Shown here: positions 47,726-59,841 of the stretch, piece by piece
Position numbering within the stretch: position 1 is the first letter of the stretch
Layout: every line of letters begins with the position of its first letter
Assembly: GCF_901709675.1 (NCBI RefSeq)
Contig: NC_051098.1
Coordinates: forward strand, 4,786,000-4,849,999
Length of the DNA stretch: 64,000 bases
Source of the DNA: Syngnathus acus
Lineage: Eukaryota > Chordata > Actinopteri > Syngnathiformes > Syngnathidae
Direction of reading: 5' to 3'
The notes under the pieces: model-generated
What the model saw: the letters and a program-made list of their open reading frames with translations, nothing else
What the model was told of the DNA's origin: nothing
Database searches by the model: none
Position numbers and translations under genes: made by a program

Positions 47726-50700
47726 ATGAAGCTGAGTGGCGTCTTGGCGTGTGTGTTTGCGATTTGCTCTGGGGTGTGTTGGGGGGACACCCCGGCCAAC
47801 TGCACCTACGAGGACCTGTTGGGGACATGGGTGTTCCAGGTTTCCCGTGGGGGCCACGACAAGACCATCAACTGCTCCGCTGAAGGTAAACTACAAAGGT
47901 TCTCAAAATTAGGGCCAAAGTCTTGACGGCACATCGGAGTTAGAACTATTTGACGTGCTTATTTTCAGCTTGAAGTAGCACGTTCATATAATCACTTTGA
48001 TGAAACGCGTGCCGTAAGACGACACTGTTCATATTTTACTTGTTTCCTGGTATATTGTGCTTTAAATATGCCTGTATGGCATCAAGTGTTGCCATACTTT
48101 AGATCGCACTTGTGCCCATGTCAGGTTTCATATTCTTTCTTTGAGAAGCAAGAAAAAAGACATTTATGCAACCAGCCCCATCCTCCATAAACATTACAAA
48201 TAGTTGCATACTGTGCAAAAAGTGTGAAGGAGCCTCACAAAAAAGTATGTGCACGTATATATGCATGTGTAAACCATCTTCTGAAAATATTAGAATGAAA
48301 GTGGCAATACTTTACAAAGAAACATAGGATGACTAAATTCTCAGATGAAAGATGAGAAAAAAAATCATGAAGTTTCCAACCTTGTGCATTGATAGATTTC
48401 ATAATAGACTAACTTTCCAAAATGGATGGATGAATACCATAACGGAAGTCAGGATGGTGGTTTTGGCTAGCCATTTGACATTTCCCCCCCTTTTCAGGCA
48501 CAGGTGAGAGCATGGTGACAGTGACCCTTGAGAAGCTGTCTGTGGCCAAAGATGAGCTGGGAAACAGTGGCTTCTTCACCCTAATCTACAACCAGGGTTT
48601 TGAAGTTGTCATCAATGGCTACAAATGGTTTGCATTCTTCAAGGTAAAAGTAGCATTTGTGTTATTGTATTTGAATGTTTTCTTATAGCGTTGTCGAGTT
48701 TATGTTGATGGGGTCGAGCCAAATGTCTAGGTTCAACAAGGTTGAATCTTGTCTTCATCCAATATTCTGTTCATGAAATATGTTGGTCCTCATCATTCAG
48801 CAAGTTGACAACACCTTAGTGTTTCTGCTTTCTCTCACATGACACATGATGCATGTGTAGAGGAAGCAGTGTGTCCCTTTGGGCTTCAAAACTCATGTGA
48901 TTCTGTAACATCCTCATCTGCTATTTCTTTCCTTTGGACATTTTAAGACATTTTGCTCTTATCAATCTCTCCCAAATCTGCCTCGGGGAAATCACAAACG
49001 TTTTCTTCTCTTTATTTTTTTTAGTACGCAGAAGAAGGCCCGAAGGTGACCAGCTATTGCGACCATACGCTACCAGGATGGGTGCATGATGTCCTGGGCA
49101 ACAACTGGGGCTGTTTTGTTGGGAAGAAAATGAAACCAGTAGCAGCACAGGTTTACAATAAACCAGTCTTGAGCTCCAGGTACTTTACCGAACTAAACCT
49201 GTGCCAACCTGCGTCAACATTATGACCACTAACTCGCAATACAGTGATATACAATACAAATTCTGTATCCATTATTTTTAATACTCTTTTTTTAAATGCG
49301 GCTTTACCACAAGAGACAACCATCTTGAGAATCTGAATCCTTCAGCTCAATGTACAGTAATTAACTGCAATATTATTCAAATAGAATTTTTTTTTTTCCT
49401 AGAAGTAGTTCGGTTCCTCCTTTGACTCATGACAATTTTAAGAATTTATATCCTACACCACATTAGTCAACGATACACAAATGGTCACTGTATTGTAAGA
49501 CGCGGATCACGAGAATCAGAGGAAGCTTTATTCCTTACCAAATGTCAGTAAATGTTTACGCTCATTGTTCAAGTACATTTGAAGTCTTCCGCGCAGCCTG
49601 GTGATGCAGCCCTCTGCATGATTAATGTAATATTTCCTTCGGCGACTGTGCGGCAGATCTGTAAAGATTTCATATAATCCTCTCTCCCATGCCTCACCAT
49701 GCTGTTTATTGTTGTGTAGTACATCAAAAGTACTTTTCTTTTTGTCAGATGTGCATTGAGTGGAATATGGATCTTTTTGTCTCCTGGGCCATTAGAGTTC
49801 GAGGAGGATTTGCATAAGAGTTATTTGCTGCTATATCAAAACTCTGCTTTCAATTTAAGATATGATCAAGACATAATCAAGCCTCAGATGACCGACCGGC
49901 TGCTACTTTGTTTCACATGAGAGCCGAGTGCTTGCAGCAGTACAGGTCCTGACAGTTGTTTCATCACCTCAGGCTCCTCAACAGGCCTTTTATACCGAAC
50001 CACGGCGTCATTGAGTTCATTAACTCGGCGGCCCAGAACTCTTGGAAGGCTGTCTCCTACCCAGAATATAAGATGTACTCGCTGCAGGAGCTGCACTACA
50101 GAGCAGGAGGACCCGCCTCCCGCATTCCTGTGTACGTTTTTAAAATGATGTACTTTGAAACTTTGCAGACACCCTGTATTTACACTATATGTATTTTTTT
50201 CTGCCATGCTTCAGCCATGTGCCCCCGACACCCGTAACAGCCCAAGTAGCCAAGCTGGCAGCAGCTCTGCCAAAGCACTGGGACTGGAGGAACGTCGATG
50301 GCGTGAACTTTGTCAGCCCTGTGCGAAACCAAGGTGACATTCACTTTCTCTTGTTTCTTACTCAGGGTGGGAGTCTAAGCATATACATTATTCATCTTTG
50401 AAGAATGAAAAAAAATGGAATTTTTGGGAAAAATGAACTAGGAGAAGATACGTTTGACCGATGCAGGATGAAATCTTACACATTGACGTGCGCAGCATGG
50501 CGAGCAGCAGACACTGAGCGGCAGCTTGCTTGCATCCCTCCTGGCAGGCCTGACTCGTCTGGTCGCTCTCTTGTGTTTCCGCACAGCCTGTTGTGTGAGT
50601 GGAAGGATTAAGCGTGCTGAGTAGTTGGAGTGTCTGAGAGCAACTCTGCAGGGCTGTGCTTTAGGATCTGGAGAGGGCTGGAGTGTTTGACTAGAAGCCC

Positions 50701-51899
50701 TTTAAGCTGCTGTTACACTGCGGCGCTCAAGCCTGTACAGTCAGGTGGAGGCCCATTGACGCTTTGCTTCGATTCTCAAAGGAACATGAATGTTTCTGAA
50801 CATCCTGTTTTTGGCGCTACGAGTCACTGCAGAGATTACTTTAATCGTTTTTTTTTTTTTTTTTTCCCTGCCAACTATTTTCTTATGAACAGCGAGCACG
50901 GGCACTGGTTTTCTACTTTTACATTTTCCCTTTTTTCTAGCTTCATGCGGTAGCTGCTATTCCTTCGCCTCCATGGGGATGTTAGAGGCTCGCATCCGAA
51001 TCCTAACCAACAACAGTGAGGCACCCGTACTCAGCCCCCAACAAGTGGTCTCCTGCTCAGAATTTTCCCAAGGTATGGGAATTTTCACAAGCCGATTGAA
51101 AAACAGCATGACCAAGGACCACTGGAGCAATATGTTCACTATTGGCAAATTGCAGTGTTGTTGACACAAACAAATGAAGTTATTTAGTTTGGGATTGCTT
51201 TGGTAGGCTGTGTTCCAGTTTTGTATTACTTCAGGGCAGCTATTATTAAATGTCAAATTTTTGACCTAATTGTGATTTCAACTCTTTCTCCCTGATTCTA
51301 GGTTGTGATGGTGGATTTCCATATCTGTTGGGAAAGTACGTCCAGGACTTTGGTATTGTGGATGAATCTTGTTTTCCATATGTTGGAAAGAACACTCCGT
51401 GCGGCCTCCCTCAAAACTGCGGCCGCACCTACGTAGCGGAGTACAGCTATGTGGGAGGATTTTATGGTGGCTGCAGTGAGGCTGCCATGATGCTGGAACT
51501 GGTCCAGAACGGCCCTATGGCGGTGTCCTTTGAGGTATAAACTATTGGTATTCGATCAAGTGTAACATTCTTTAATTGAGCACCAGAGGATATGGAATGG
51601 TCAAATACGGTCTACGAACTCTTCCTTTGCAGGTGTACCCAGACTTCATGCATTACAAGGAGGGCATCTACCACCACACGGGCATATCCGATTCCTTCAA
51701 CCCTTTTGAGCTGACCAACCACGCCGTGCTGCTGGTTGGCTACGGCCGCTGTCACATGACTGGCCAGAAGTACTGGCTTGTTAAGAATAGCTGGGGCACC
51801 AGCTGGGGAGAGGGTGGCTACTTCCGAATCCGCCGGGGAAGTGATGAGTGTTCCATTGAAAGCATCGCAGTTGCAGCCAAGCCTATACCCAAACTCTAG
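47726..51899 (+). CDS. ctsc: Cathepsin C (dipeptidyl peptidase I), complete, eight exons
   Basis: Cathepsin C is the lysosomal cysteine protease that removes N-terminal dipeptides and activates granule serine proteases. Exons: 47726-47885, 48498-48643, 49025-49179, 49973-50131, 50215-50333, 50941-51072, 51302-51534, 51633-51899. They total 1371 nt (456 aa; human 463). The signal peptide is about residues 1-20, and the exclusion domain starts [18 protein letters not shown], its first Asp being the residue that clamps the substrate N-terminus. The papain-like domain shows [10 protein letters not shown], then CGSCYSF with catalytic C252, [11 protein letters not shown] with H398 and KNSWG with N420. 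It ends in the conserved PIPKL. Exon 4 uses the donor GT|GTACGT, which alone keeps the frame. Human CTSC has seven exons as I recall; the 98-bp intron after MAVSFE looks extra. ctsc is co-oriented with grm5 and rab38. Confidence 0.96.
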
Positions 51900-52495
51900 A
51901 GGCCTTCTTTTTTTTATTTTTTTAGGATGCGCTGTAAGGGAGCTCTCATTCGAGCTGCATTTTCAAACCCACACATTGTTTTTTAGTGCATGCGTGGGTT
52001 GACACTTTAATGACTTAACAGTATTCTAAAATGGAAATCACAAGTATGCTGGTTAGTTTCGGTTTCAGGTCCACTTGCAAAAAGCACCTTCACAAGTGGG
52101 TTATGATTGCAAATTGCATGTGATGTTTTTAAAATCCAATTGATTTCTCCTCAGTGATTGACGATTTTTAGTGTGGGTTGTACCCACCGATTTGAAGCTG
52201 TGTAAAAAGATTGGTCAGGTGAGATTAGTTTGTAAATTCTGCCTGTCAGGGTCTTGTTTGTCTCAGGGCAACCCAATGCATGTTCTTTTGTTAATGTATC
52301 ATTTTGAAAACATTTACTGTACGTGTGCTTTTAATACTAGTAAAGAGAGACCATAATTGAAAGAAAAAGTCTGTGAAAAAAATATGCGCAATCCTTTGAT
52401 GTGATGATGTGAACAATCAAACTGCTGTTAACAAATTACAGGAACACTTTGAAGCAGCCCACTCACACACACACACTTTGGTAAGAGTTATATTA
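51900..52495 (+). other. ctsc 3' UTR region
   Basis: I found no AATAAA or ATTAAA between the stop codon and the transposon at 52496. The only weak variant noticed is AGTAAA at 52339-52344. The first canonical AATAAA downstream is at 52738-52743, inside the transposon. Confidence 0.45.
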
Positions 52496-53362
52496 CCGTA
52501 ATGTTCGGACTATAAGTCGCGGTTTTTTTCATAGTTTGGGTGGGGGGGGCGACTTATACTGAGGAGCGAAGTCCACGCCGCCACACGCCTGGAAGTCGAC
52601 GCCAGTGCTTGGGGCCATGTGGCGGTTAACTATTTATGTTATAGTTATTTGATATATTTTATTTCGTGTAGCAACTTGTATATGTTTTTATCGTTACAGT
52701 TCAGTAGTTGTTGGCTCGTTGAACTCTTGTTTTGTTAAATAAAGAGCTGTTTACCAAACCCACGTCTTTCCTTGTACTTTGTTAACGCTACAATATAGTT
52801 ATATACTAGTTCTGTGGAATAACAACGAGGCTGACGTCAGGGCGCACGCGCGGCGTTGTTGACAAAGGACGCGGAATTTGATCGATGGATTTAATGATTT
52901 AGAGTGCACAGACGGTTTGATAATATTATTGCTTATATAATCGTTATTTGATATATAATTTATATATCGTTATATGGGCCTGTGGAATATTTTGAAGTGC
53001 AAGCGCCGTCAGCGGCGCGCACCCATTGTTAACATAAAGGACGATCGATGGATTTAATGAATTGGAGTGACAGATGGTTTTATAAACGTGTTATTCATGT
53101 AATAGTTTTTTGAATAACTCAATGTTACGTCAGGCCCGTTCTCAGCTCTTCGTTTGTGTTTATGTCACGTTAGCTTACCTATCGTTTAGCCTGGTGTTGC
53201 TCGTTCATGTCTCTTCTTGGTGTTGGATTTTGTCGAATAAATTTCCCCCAAAATGCGACTTATACCCCGGAGTGACTTATATATGTTTTTTTTCACGTTA
53301 TTGTGCATTTTATGGCTAATGCTACCTATATTCCGGAGCGACCTTTAGTCCGAAAAATACGG
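52496..53362. mobile_element. TA-flanked transposon, TCCGGACTATAAG family, 867 bp
   Basis: The left end CCGTAATGTTCGGACTATAA and the right end, read inward, CCGTATTTTTCGGACTAAAG are inverted repeats bordered by TA (52494-52495 and 53363-53364). Internal copies of GCGACTTATA lie near both ends. No transposase frame was seen. It shares terminal motifs with the elements at 56935 and 60078 but has a different body. Confidence 0.8.
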
Positions 53363-53876
53363 TACATCTTTTTGTGGCTTCTTCTGACCTTAAAGCTAAA
53401 CAGCTGACCAGGTTTTTACCCACTTTAAACTTGTGATTATTTCATGCTTTCAAACAAATCAAAATAACTTGCGTGTTAAGTTGGGGGGGCGGGTTAAGAA
53501 AAGCAACAGTGTCAATATGCAAGTGTTTTTGCAATAGCATGCTCAGTTTCGATTGACATTAGTGTGGAAGTAAAAGTTGTCGAAAATATGTTCAAGTACA
53601 GATGACTGAAATATCAGTACAATAACGTTTTTAAACTTCATCATCTCTAGTGTATATGATCACCTGCGTGTTCCCATATGGGAACAAGTTTTGATAGCAT
53701 AGGTTGTGCCAATTGCTTTGCGTTTATAAGATGTTTATTATTATTATTATTTTTTAATTTTTTTAATTTTTTTAAATTTTAATTTATTAAGCATGTATCT
53801 AATAATTTTGCCTGACTTATCTGTTCTGCAGGCCTCCTCTCCGCATCAGTCACAAGGTCTAGTAACCCCCCCCCCC

Positions 53877-54000
<124 letters not shown>

Positions 54001-54126
54001 GATCATTCCAAGTTCACCTCCCCTTTTCTCACAAGCTCACTCCCGGACTCTCCAGCTCAGTTCTTCGTCCCGCGGCCGCTTCCACTCGAGTGGATTCATG
54101 CTCGGCCCTCACCCTATTTGCCCGCC

Positions 54127-57100
54127 ATGCAGAACAACCACGCCAAAGAACACCTCTACAAAATCCTGGTCATTGGAGACCTGGGTGTGGGCAAGACCAG
54201 CATCATCAAGCGCTATGTGCACCACAACTTCAGCCCAAACTACAGAGCCACCATCGGCGTGGACTTTGCCCTCAAAGTGCTCAACTTGGACCAGGAGACT
54301 GTGCGCCTCCAACTCTGGGACATTGCAGGTACCACTTTTTCAAATGGAGCTACTTTTAAACACACTCTCTCTGGGGACGGGGGCAACTGTTAGTGCTGTT
54401 AGAAATAATGTGGCTTATATACTGTAGCAATGTATCAGCTGATCAAGTGCTTTAAAATTAATTGATTTGCACATTGAGATAAATAAGTAAATATAAGTAG
54501 ATAATATAAAAAGCGTGATGGGGGAATTTTATTTTTAATTTTATTTCAAATTAAATCTATGTTAATCCATAAGCAGTCTACTTGGAAATGGGAATTGGGG
54601 CACAAGGTGTATCCTTAATGATAGTACAGCGGTACAGTATTTGCAAATGACATTACAGTATCCGGACGCATGCTGCACATGTGATGCCCAAGGGAGTGGG
54701 GGGGGGGGGGGGTATCAACATGTGACTGTCACCTTGCATGTTTACAGTTGTTTCCCACATAAATGGCATCTTCACTGTGGAAAATCAACAATTCTTGGCA
54801 GTTATCCCAATAAAACTAACATATCAGTGAGATGAAACTGTGAAACAGCGTTTGTCAGCCTTAATAATTGATTTCAATCTTTTAATTTTCTTGTTTTAAT
54901 CTTGCTTTGACCTCTTTTATGCAGCAACTCTCCCTACAACTACAACAACACAAACAATTGACTAGTGAAGTCCTTAGTTCTTAACAAATGTTGAATTTAG
55001 TTGTTCAGATAATGAATGATGGTTTGTGGCTGAGAGAGCAGAACCAAAAGTTCCGCTAGCAGGCCCATCTCATGTGAGTATCGGCTGAAGTTGACTTGCT
55101 GCTCACAGTCCTCTGTTGCATTTTCTCCAATAAGCACAAGCGGTCATGTGTCTCTGCCTCATGTGAGCCAGATTTGAGGCCCAGCCCGTTTATAGCAAGA
55201 GTGTTTATTGTGGCCCTCTTAGAAAGAACTGTAAATGTTCTGCCAAGCCTTTTATCAGGTTATGCAATTAGTTGAGTAAGAACAAGTGGGAATGTTGCTG
55301 TGATAAGGTCCCTCGCTTTGGCGGGATCATCTTTTAGAACATAGGTGTTCACATTTTTACATCCAGATCCAAATAGAAAAATGCAAGAGCTCCTTCATTT
55401 TCTTCAATTTTAGTTTAATAAAAATGTTCAAACCAATCTGTGCAGCAATTATATGTGATTGTTTATTTTAAAGAATTGCTACATCACAACTTTCTGTCCC
55501 TGCGGTGCTGTATCCCCATCAAAAAGATCCACCCCCATACTGAGCAGCAACAAAATGACACCTCCACATTTAGAACCAGAAAAAGAGCAATCTGGAGTAA
55601 GAACAATCGTTAAATCAGTGTTTACGTGAGCTCAAAAAAGCGAAACGCTCACAAATCCAGTATTCACGATTCATTATACGTTGAATCATTATAAAGTTAC
55701 ATTTGTAACCGATTTTACCAGTTGTAAATAGTTCCTTTGTGTCTTTGCATATCTAGAAAAGATTTTTATCAATAAATTCACTTGATAGTGGTACTTGTAG
55801 CATCACAACCATGGTTGAGTGTGTGCGACACACTGTGTTAAGTGCATTCCACATTAAAGACATGGACTCAGTGAGGCAAATGCTTGACTAATGAGAATAC
55901 AGCTACCTGGATTGTTCACGTTTCCACAGTTTTCTACATAAGTCAATTGTTTTAATGATTTTGCTTTTTCGATATGATTTGAATGAATGAGCCATCGATT
56001 ACAGTATGCAAAATGGCGTCGGCCATTGATGACAATACATCACTCTCTGATTGGGTGCTAACTAGTGAATCGGTGAGATAGAAGTAGGAAATGAAATACT
56101 AAGCAAAACTTGTTCCTGTTTTTAGGATAAGTGTGTTGGGCTAGGTTCTGTATATGTACATGTTTTAGTCTATAAAATCCTCACCATGGCTGCTATGATA
56201 AACAGCGACTTCTCAGTTACAGAGGTGGTTTCAAGGACACATTGCACATTTGTATATGGCCATCACTCACTGACGTGTTGTGTCACCCTGGCCACCCCAC
56301 TGAAAAAAAATCCTGGCTATGTCCCTGGAGCAATGAGTAGCAGTCGTGTCATGCGAATCCACATCTTGTGTTAGCATTATGTAACCTTATATGCATATTC
56401 TAGTTGGGATGGATATGAATCTAAAAGGTGAAAAGAGCTGCTCGAGAATTAGTCGACCGGAGGTTCTTGCCACTTATGGCATGACATGTTTTCCTTTTTC
56501 TCAATATTGGTGGTAATTGTTGTAATTAGTTTTTACATATCTGGTCAAAATTTCAATTGTTATGAGACTGCAAAATTCTGTCTGTGTGACTGTTATTTAT
56601 AGGTCAAGAGAGATTTGGCAACATGACCCGCGTATATTACCGCGAGGCAATGGGTGCCTTCATTGTGTTCGACGTGACAAGGCCCGCCTCCTTCGAGGCA
56701 GTCACCAAATGGAAGGAAGACTTGGACTCCAAAGTGACACTAGCCAATGGAAAGCATGTGGCCACGGTGCTCCTGGCTAACAAATGTGACCAGGGCAGGG
56801 ACGTACTCACCAATAATGGAATAAAGATGGAGCAGTTCTGCCAGGAGAATGGCTTTGTGGGATGGTTCGAGACATCTGCTAAGGTAAAACACAAACACTC
56901 AAGTATTGTGCACACACCTTTTATCTAGACACTACCGTATTTTCCGGACTATAAGGCGCACTTTCAATGCATGGCCCATTTTAAAACTTTGTCCTTATAT
57001 AAGGCGCACCGGACTAAAGGCGCACCATTAATGCATCATGTCAGATTTTTAATCCAAATCAAATCATTCTCCATTTTATCTTTTTTATTTCAACTTCAGA

Positions 57101-58329
57101 CGCAACAAATTACTTTATATAAGTATACTTTATACTTTTTTGATTCATGATTCATAGTCTTCAGCGGGCCACTTGTGATTGATTTCATGACACAATGCTT
57201 CGGGCCAGTTTAAATTTAGGAATTTGGTCCATATATAAGGCGCACCGGACTATAAGGCGCACTGTCGGCTTTTGAGAATATTTTAGGTTTTTAGGTGCGC
57301 CTTATAGTCCGGAAATTACGGTATGTGTTTTAGATGTCTTCTCTTCAAATATCTCAGTAAGACAAAAATTGACTTGTGCGGCTTGTGCGACCTGAACCGA
57401 CACAAAGACACAACCGCAAAGTCCCTGCATGTCATGAGTGATGTGCTGCAGGAATGTCACGGCCAGGTGGGAAGGGAGGAAAATAGAACAAGACGTGCAC
57501 GAAGACACGCACACACTTTGACACCCACCGCCTACAGCAGTTGGCACACCTGCACAATCTAATGAGATCCAGTGCAACGGCTATAACACAAATGTATCAA
57601 TTTTTTGTTGTGTTCAGAAAAAAAGCCCTTTAAGTGAAGCATGATAACACTTTGTCTAGTTCGTCTATATTCACCGTGGTGCAAAATGACTCAAAGGAAC
57701 CTTGAATAGGCCAACAAATGTGAAGAAAATCAAGAACAATAGAGGGGAAAAATAATTTTATTTGGAGGAGCAACATTGTTTTTTGTGATTTAAAACATTT
57801 TTATTAGTTTTTCTTGGGAGTGGGTGGGGGGGGTAAATATTTTTACAAAGCTAAATAATCATTGGATTGAATTCGGATGAAATTTAATTATACAACAAAT
57901 GGCTCTCTGACTGTATCCTTGTACAACCCCTTTGTGCACTCATTCACACACATTAGAGGCTCTTATCAGGGCCACCAAAAAGGTATGTGTGGGGGGGGGC
58001 TGTGCTTTCTACCACCTGAGCTAAGCCACAGTTGAAAAGTCCATGACAGCTGTGTATTGTTGGCATGGAGACAAGTCCAGTCAAATCAAAATATACCGCC
58101 AAGTGAAGGGGAAAAATCATTTATTTTGCATCAATATTTTGTTCCTTCTCCCTCTTTCTATCTCCATGCTTAGGAAAACATCAACATTGACGAGGCGGCA
58201 AACTGCTTGGTGAAACATATCATTTCCAGTGAGAACGACATGCTCCAATCGGAAGTCCACGACACCATCACCCCCCACTTAGAGACGGACAAAGGCGGGA
58301 CATGCTCCTCCTGCTTCAGATCGCAGTAA
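54127..58329 (+). CDS. rab38: Rab38 small GTPase, complete, three exons
   Basis: Rab38 is a melanosome/lysosome-related-organelle GTPase which, with Rab32, routes cargo such as tyrosinase-family enzymes. Exons: 54127-54328, 56603-56883 and 58174-58329. They total 639 nt (212 aa; human 211). The start is the ATG of GCCATGC (MQNNHAKEHLYKILVIG). GTPase motifs: P-loop GDLGVGKTS (17-25), DIAGQE with catalytic Q69, NKCD (127-130), SAK (159-161). The effector region RATIGVDFALKVL is typical of the Rab32/38 group. Adjacency to ctsc, and the sequence, favour Rab38 over Rab32. The C-terminus carries two Cys (CSSCFRSQ) for geranylgeranylation, but the last Cys is five residues from the end; in human Rab38 (CAKS) it is four. 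The fish ETVRLQLWD is one residue shorter than the human form. An out-of-frame ATG at 54098 overlaps the start. Confidence 0.95.
54329..56602 (+). other. rab38 intron 1
   Basis: A 2.3-kb intron with donor GTACCA and acceptor TTTATAG. It contains a poly(G) run near 54700-54711 and otherwise ordinary AT-rich sequence. No other gene is recognised. Confidence 0.6.
56935..57321. mobile_element. TA-flanked transposon (TCCGGACTATAAGGCGCAC family) in rab38 intron 2
   Basis: The left end CCGTATTTTCCGGACTATAA and the right end, read inward, CCGTAATTTCCGGACTATAA are bordered by TA on both sides. At 387 bp it is non-coding. Its interior shares stretches with the longer copy at 60078-60714, for example TTTTTAATCCAAATCAAATC and TCTTCAGCGGGCCACTT, so both are copies of one family. 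Confidence 0.88.
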
Positions 58330-59839
58330 TGGCTCGTGACGCGTAGGCGTCCTTGTGTATGTCATTCCATGCAAAGTTGGTCCGTGTGCAGAGGCTGAGC
58401 TTGGTGATTTTAGGGACAATGTTTTTTTTTCTCCTCTGACAGCTCGCTTTGGCAGCGGAATGAGCGGGTGAAAGAAAAGGTTGCGAAAGAACAATAGACA
58501 GGCCTGCGCGTGCCTGTCAAAGACAAGGTCACTCGCATCTTTAGCACTTCTGTAACCATGGAAACGCAGTTACTCAATGAACGCATGCTCAGAGCGAGTG
58601 CAACAAATGAGAGAATATCTCTGCTAAAGGTTCAGATCTTCAATCCATGTTGGCTGTCACTCCTCATGACCTTTGCATCTCAGTCTCTCGCCCACACTTT
58701 GGTTTCCTTCACTCGATTGTTTCATTTTCGGTCTCCTTTCTGACTACAGAGTGTGTTCCTTATTGCCTTTGCAATGATCCAAAGAAGCCAACAGCAAAGT
58801 CATGACAGACTTTCATACACTACCCGGAAGAGCTGCTTGCCTAACAGGCACATTTCTTGCTCGTTTGTAAGGCTAAACATTACCACACACAGGCAAACAC
58901 TTGCGGGTGTTGCTCTCGATGACATCGGGCTTCACATGACGTAAGTATGCTGCCATCTAATATGTACATACATCACATGCGTTGCCACCATTCAAACATT
59001 CCTCTGACACGAGTACACGTGACAATATGATTCGATTTATTCTTAGTCGAATCTGTTTTTAACAGACCGTTAGCATCTCAATTGGAGTCGTCATCCATTC
59101 ATGCACAGTCCTAACGTAACTGCACTGCCCATGAAAATCATTTGTGATGGGCGGATATGTTAGAGGACTGTAATTTTCATGATTACTAAGTTCTTTATTA
59201 ATATACGGTCTTAGACGTTACGTTAGAGGATTGTAATTTTCATGATTACTAAGTACTTTATTTATAGATGCACTTAGAGGATATGAAAACATGATATTTG
59301 TATACTCTGGATAGATTTGAATATACTTCCAAAATTTAATAACAACTGTTTTAAAGATTAGCACAACAAATGTATTTTACGCTTTGGTGGTTTCTGCACT
59401 CGCTACAACATGCTTTGCAATTATTGAGGTGGTACTAGCCAAAGATCTGAATAGAAGACGAGATACGCCCCGCTATGCGACATGCCTACGTAGGGGCCAC
59501 ATTAGTGGGGGCAATCTTATCATCAATGGCAAAGCATGGATAATAAAATAATTCACATTTCTAATTGGAGTTTCATTTTTTGGTTTGGTTTACTTTGTGG
59601 CAAAAATGACAGAATGTGAGATCAAAACAGAGCAAGTGAAAACAGACTAAAAATAAAATACCAATCTTACCAGTTCCCCCATTACCGTGCAACACTGTGT
59701 GCAAGAGTATCCAACACAATATATAATTGGTCTACAGAGAAATCGGGCATAGGTTCCATTGTTTGGAATGCAAATAAATGCGTACATGTTTTAATGCTTT
59801 AATTCTTTTGTAATTCATTCATCGTAATTAATATATATA
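58330..59839 (+). other. Downstream of rab38: 3' UTR and spacer
   Basis: No coding exon is recognisable. It must contain the rab38 3' UTR; I did not assign its end. A short tandem duplication lies at 59160-59262. Confidence 0.45.
59160..59262. repeat. Short direct repeat, period 63 bp
   Basis: TTAGAGGA.TGTAATTTTC with CATGATTACTAAGT.CTTTA occurs at 59160 and again at 59223 with two mismatches. Confidence 0.85.
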
Positions 59840-59841
59840 TA

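Noticed and set aside
57323-57577. Overlapping 79- and 91-codon frames in rab38 intron 2
   Set aside because: No homology; they lie in intron sequence next to a transposon end.
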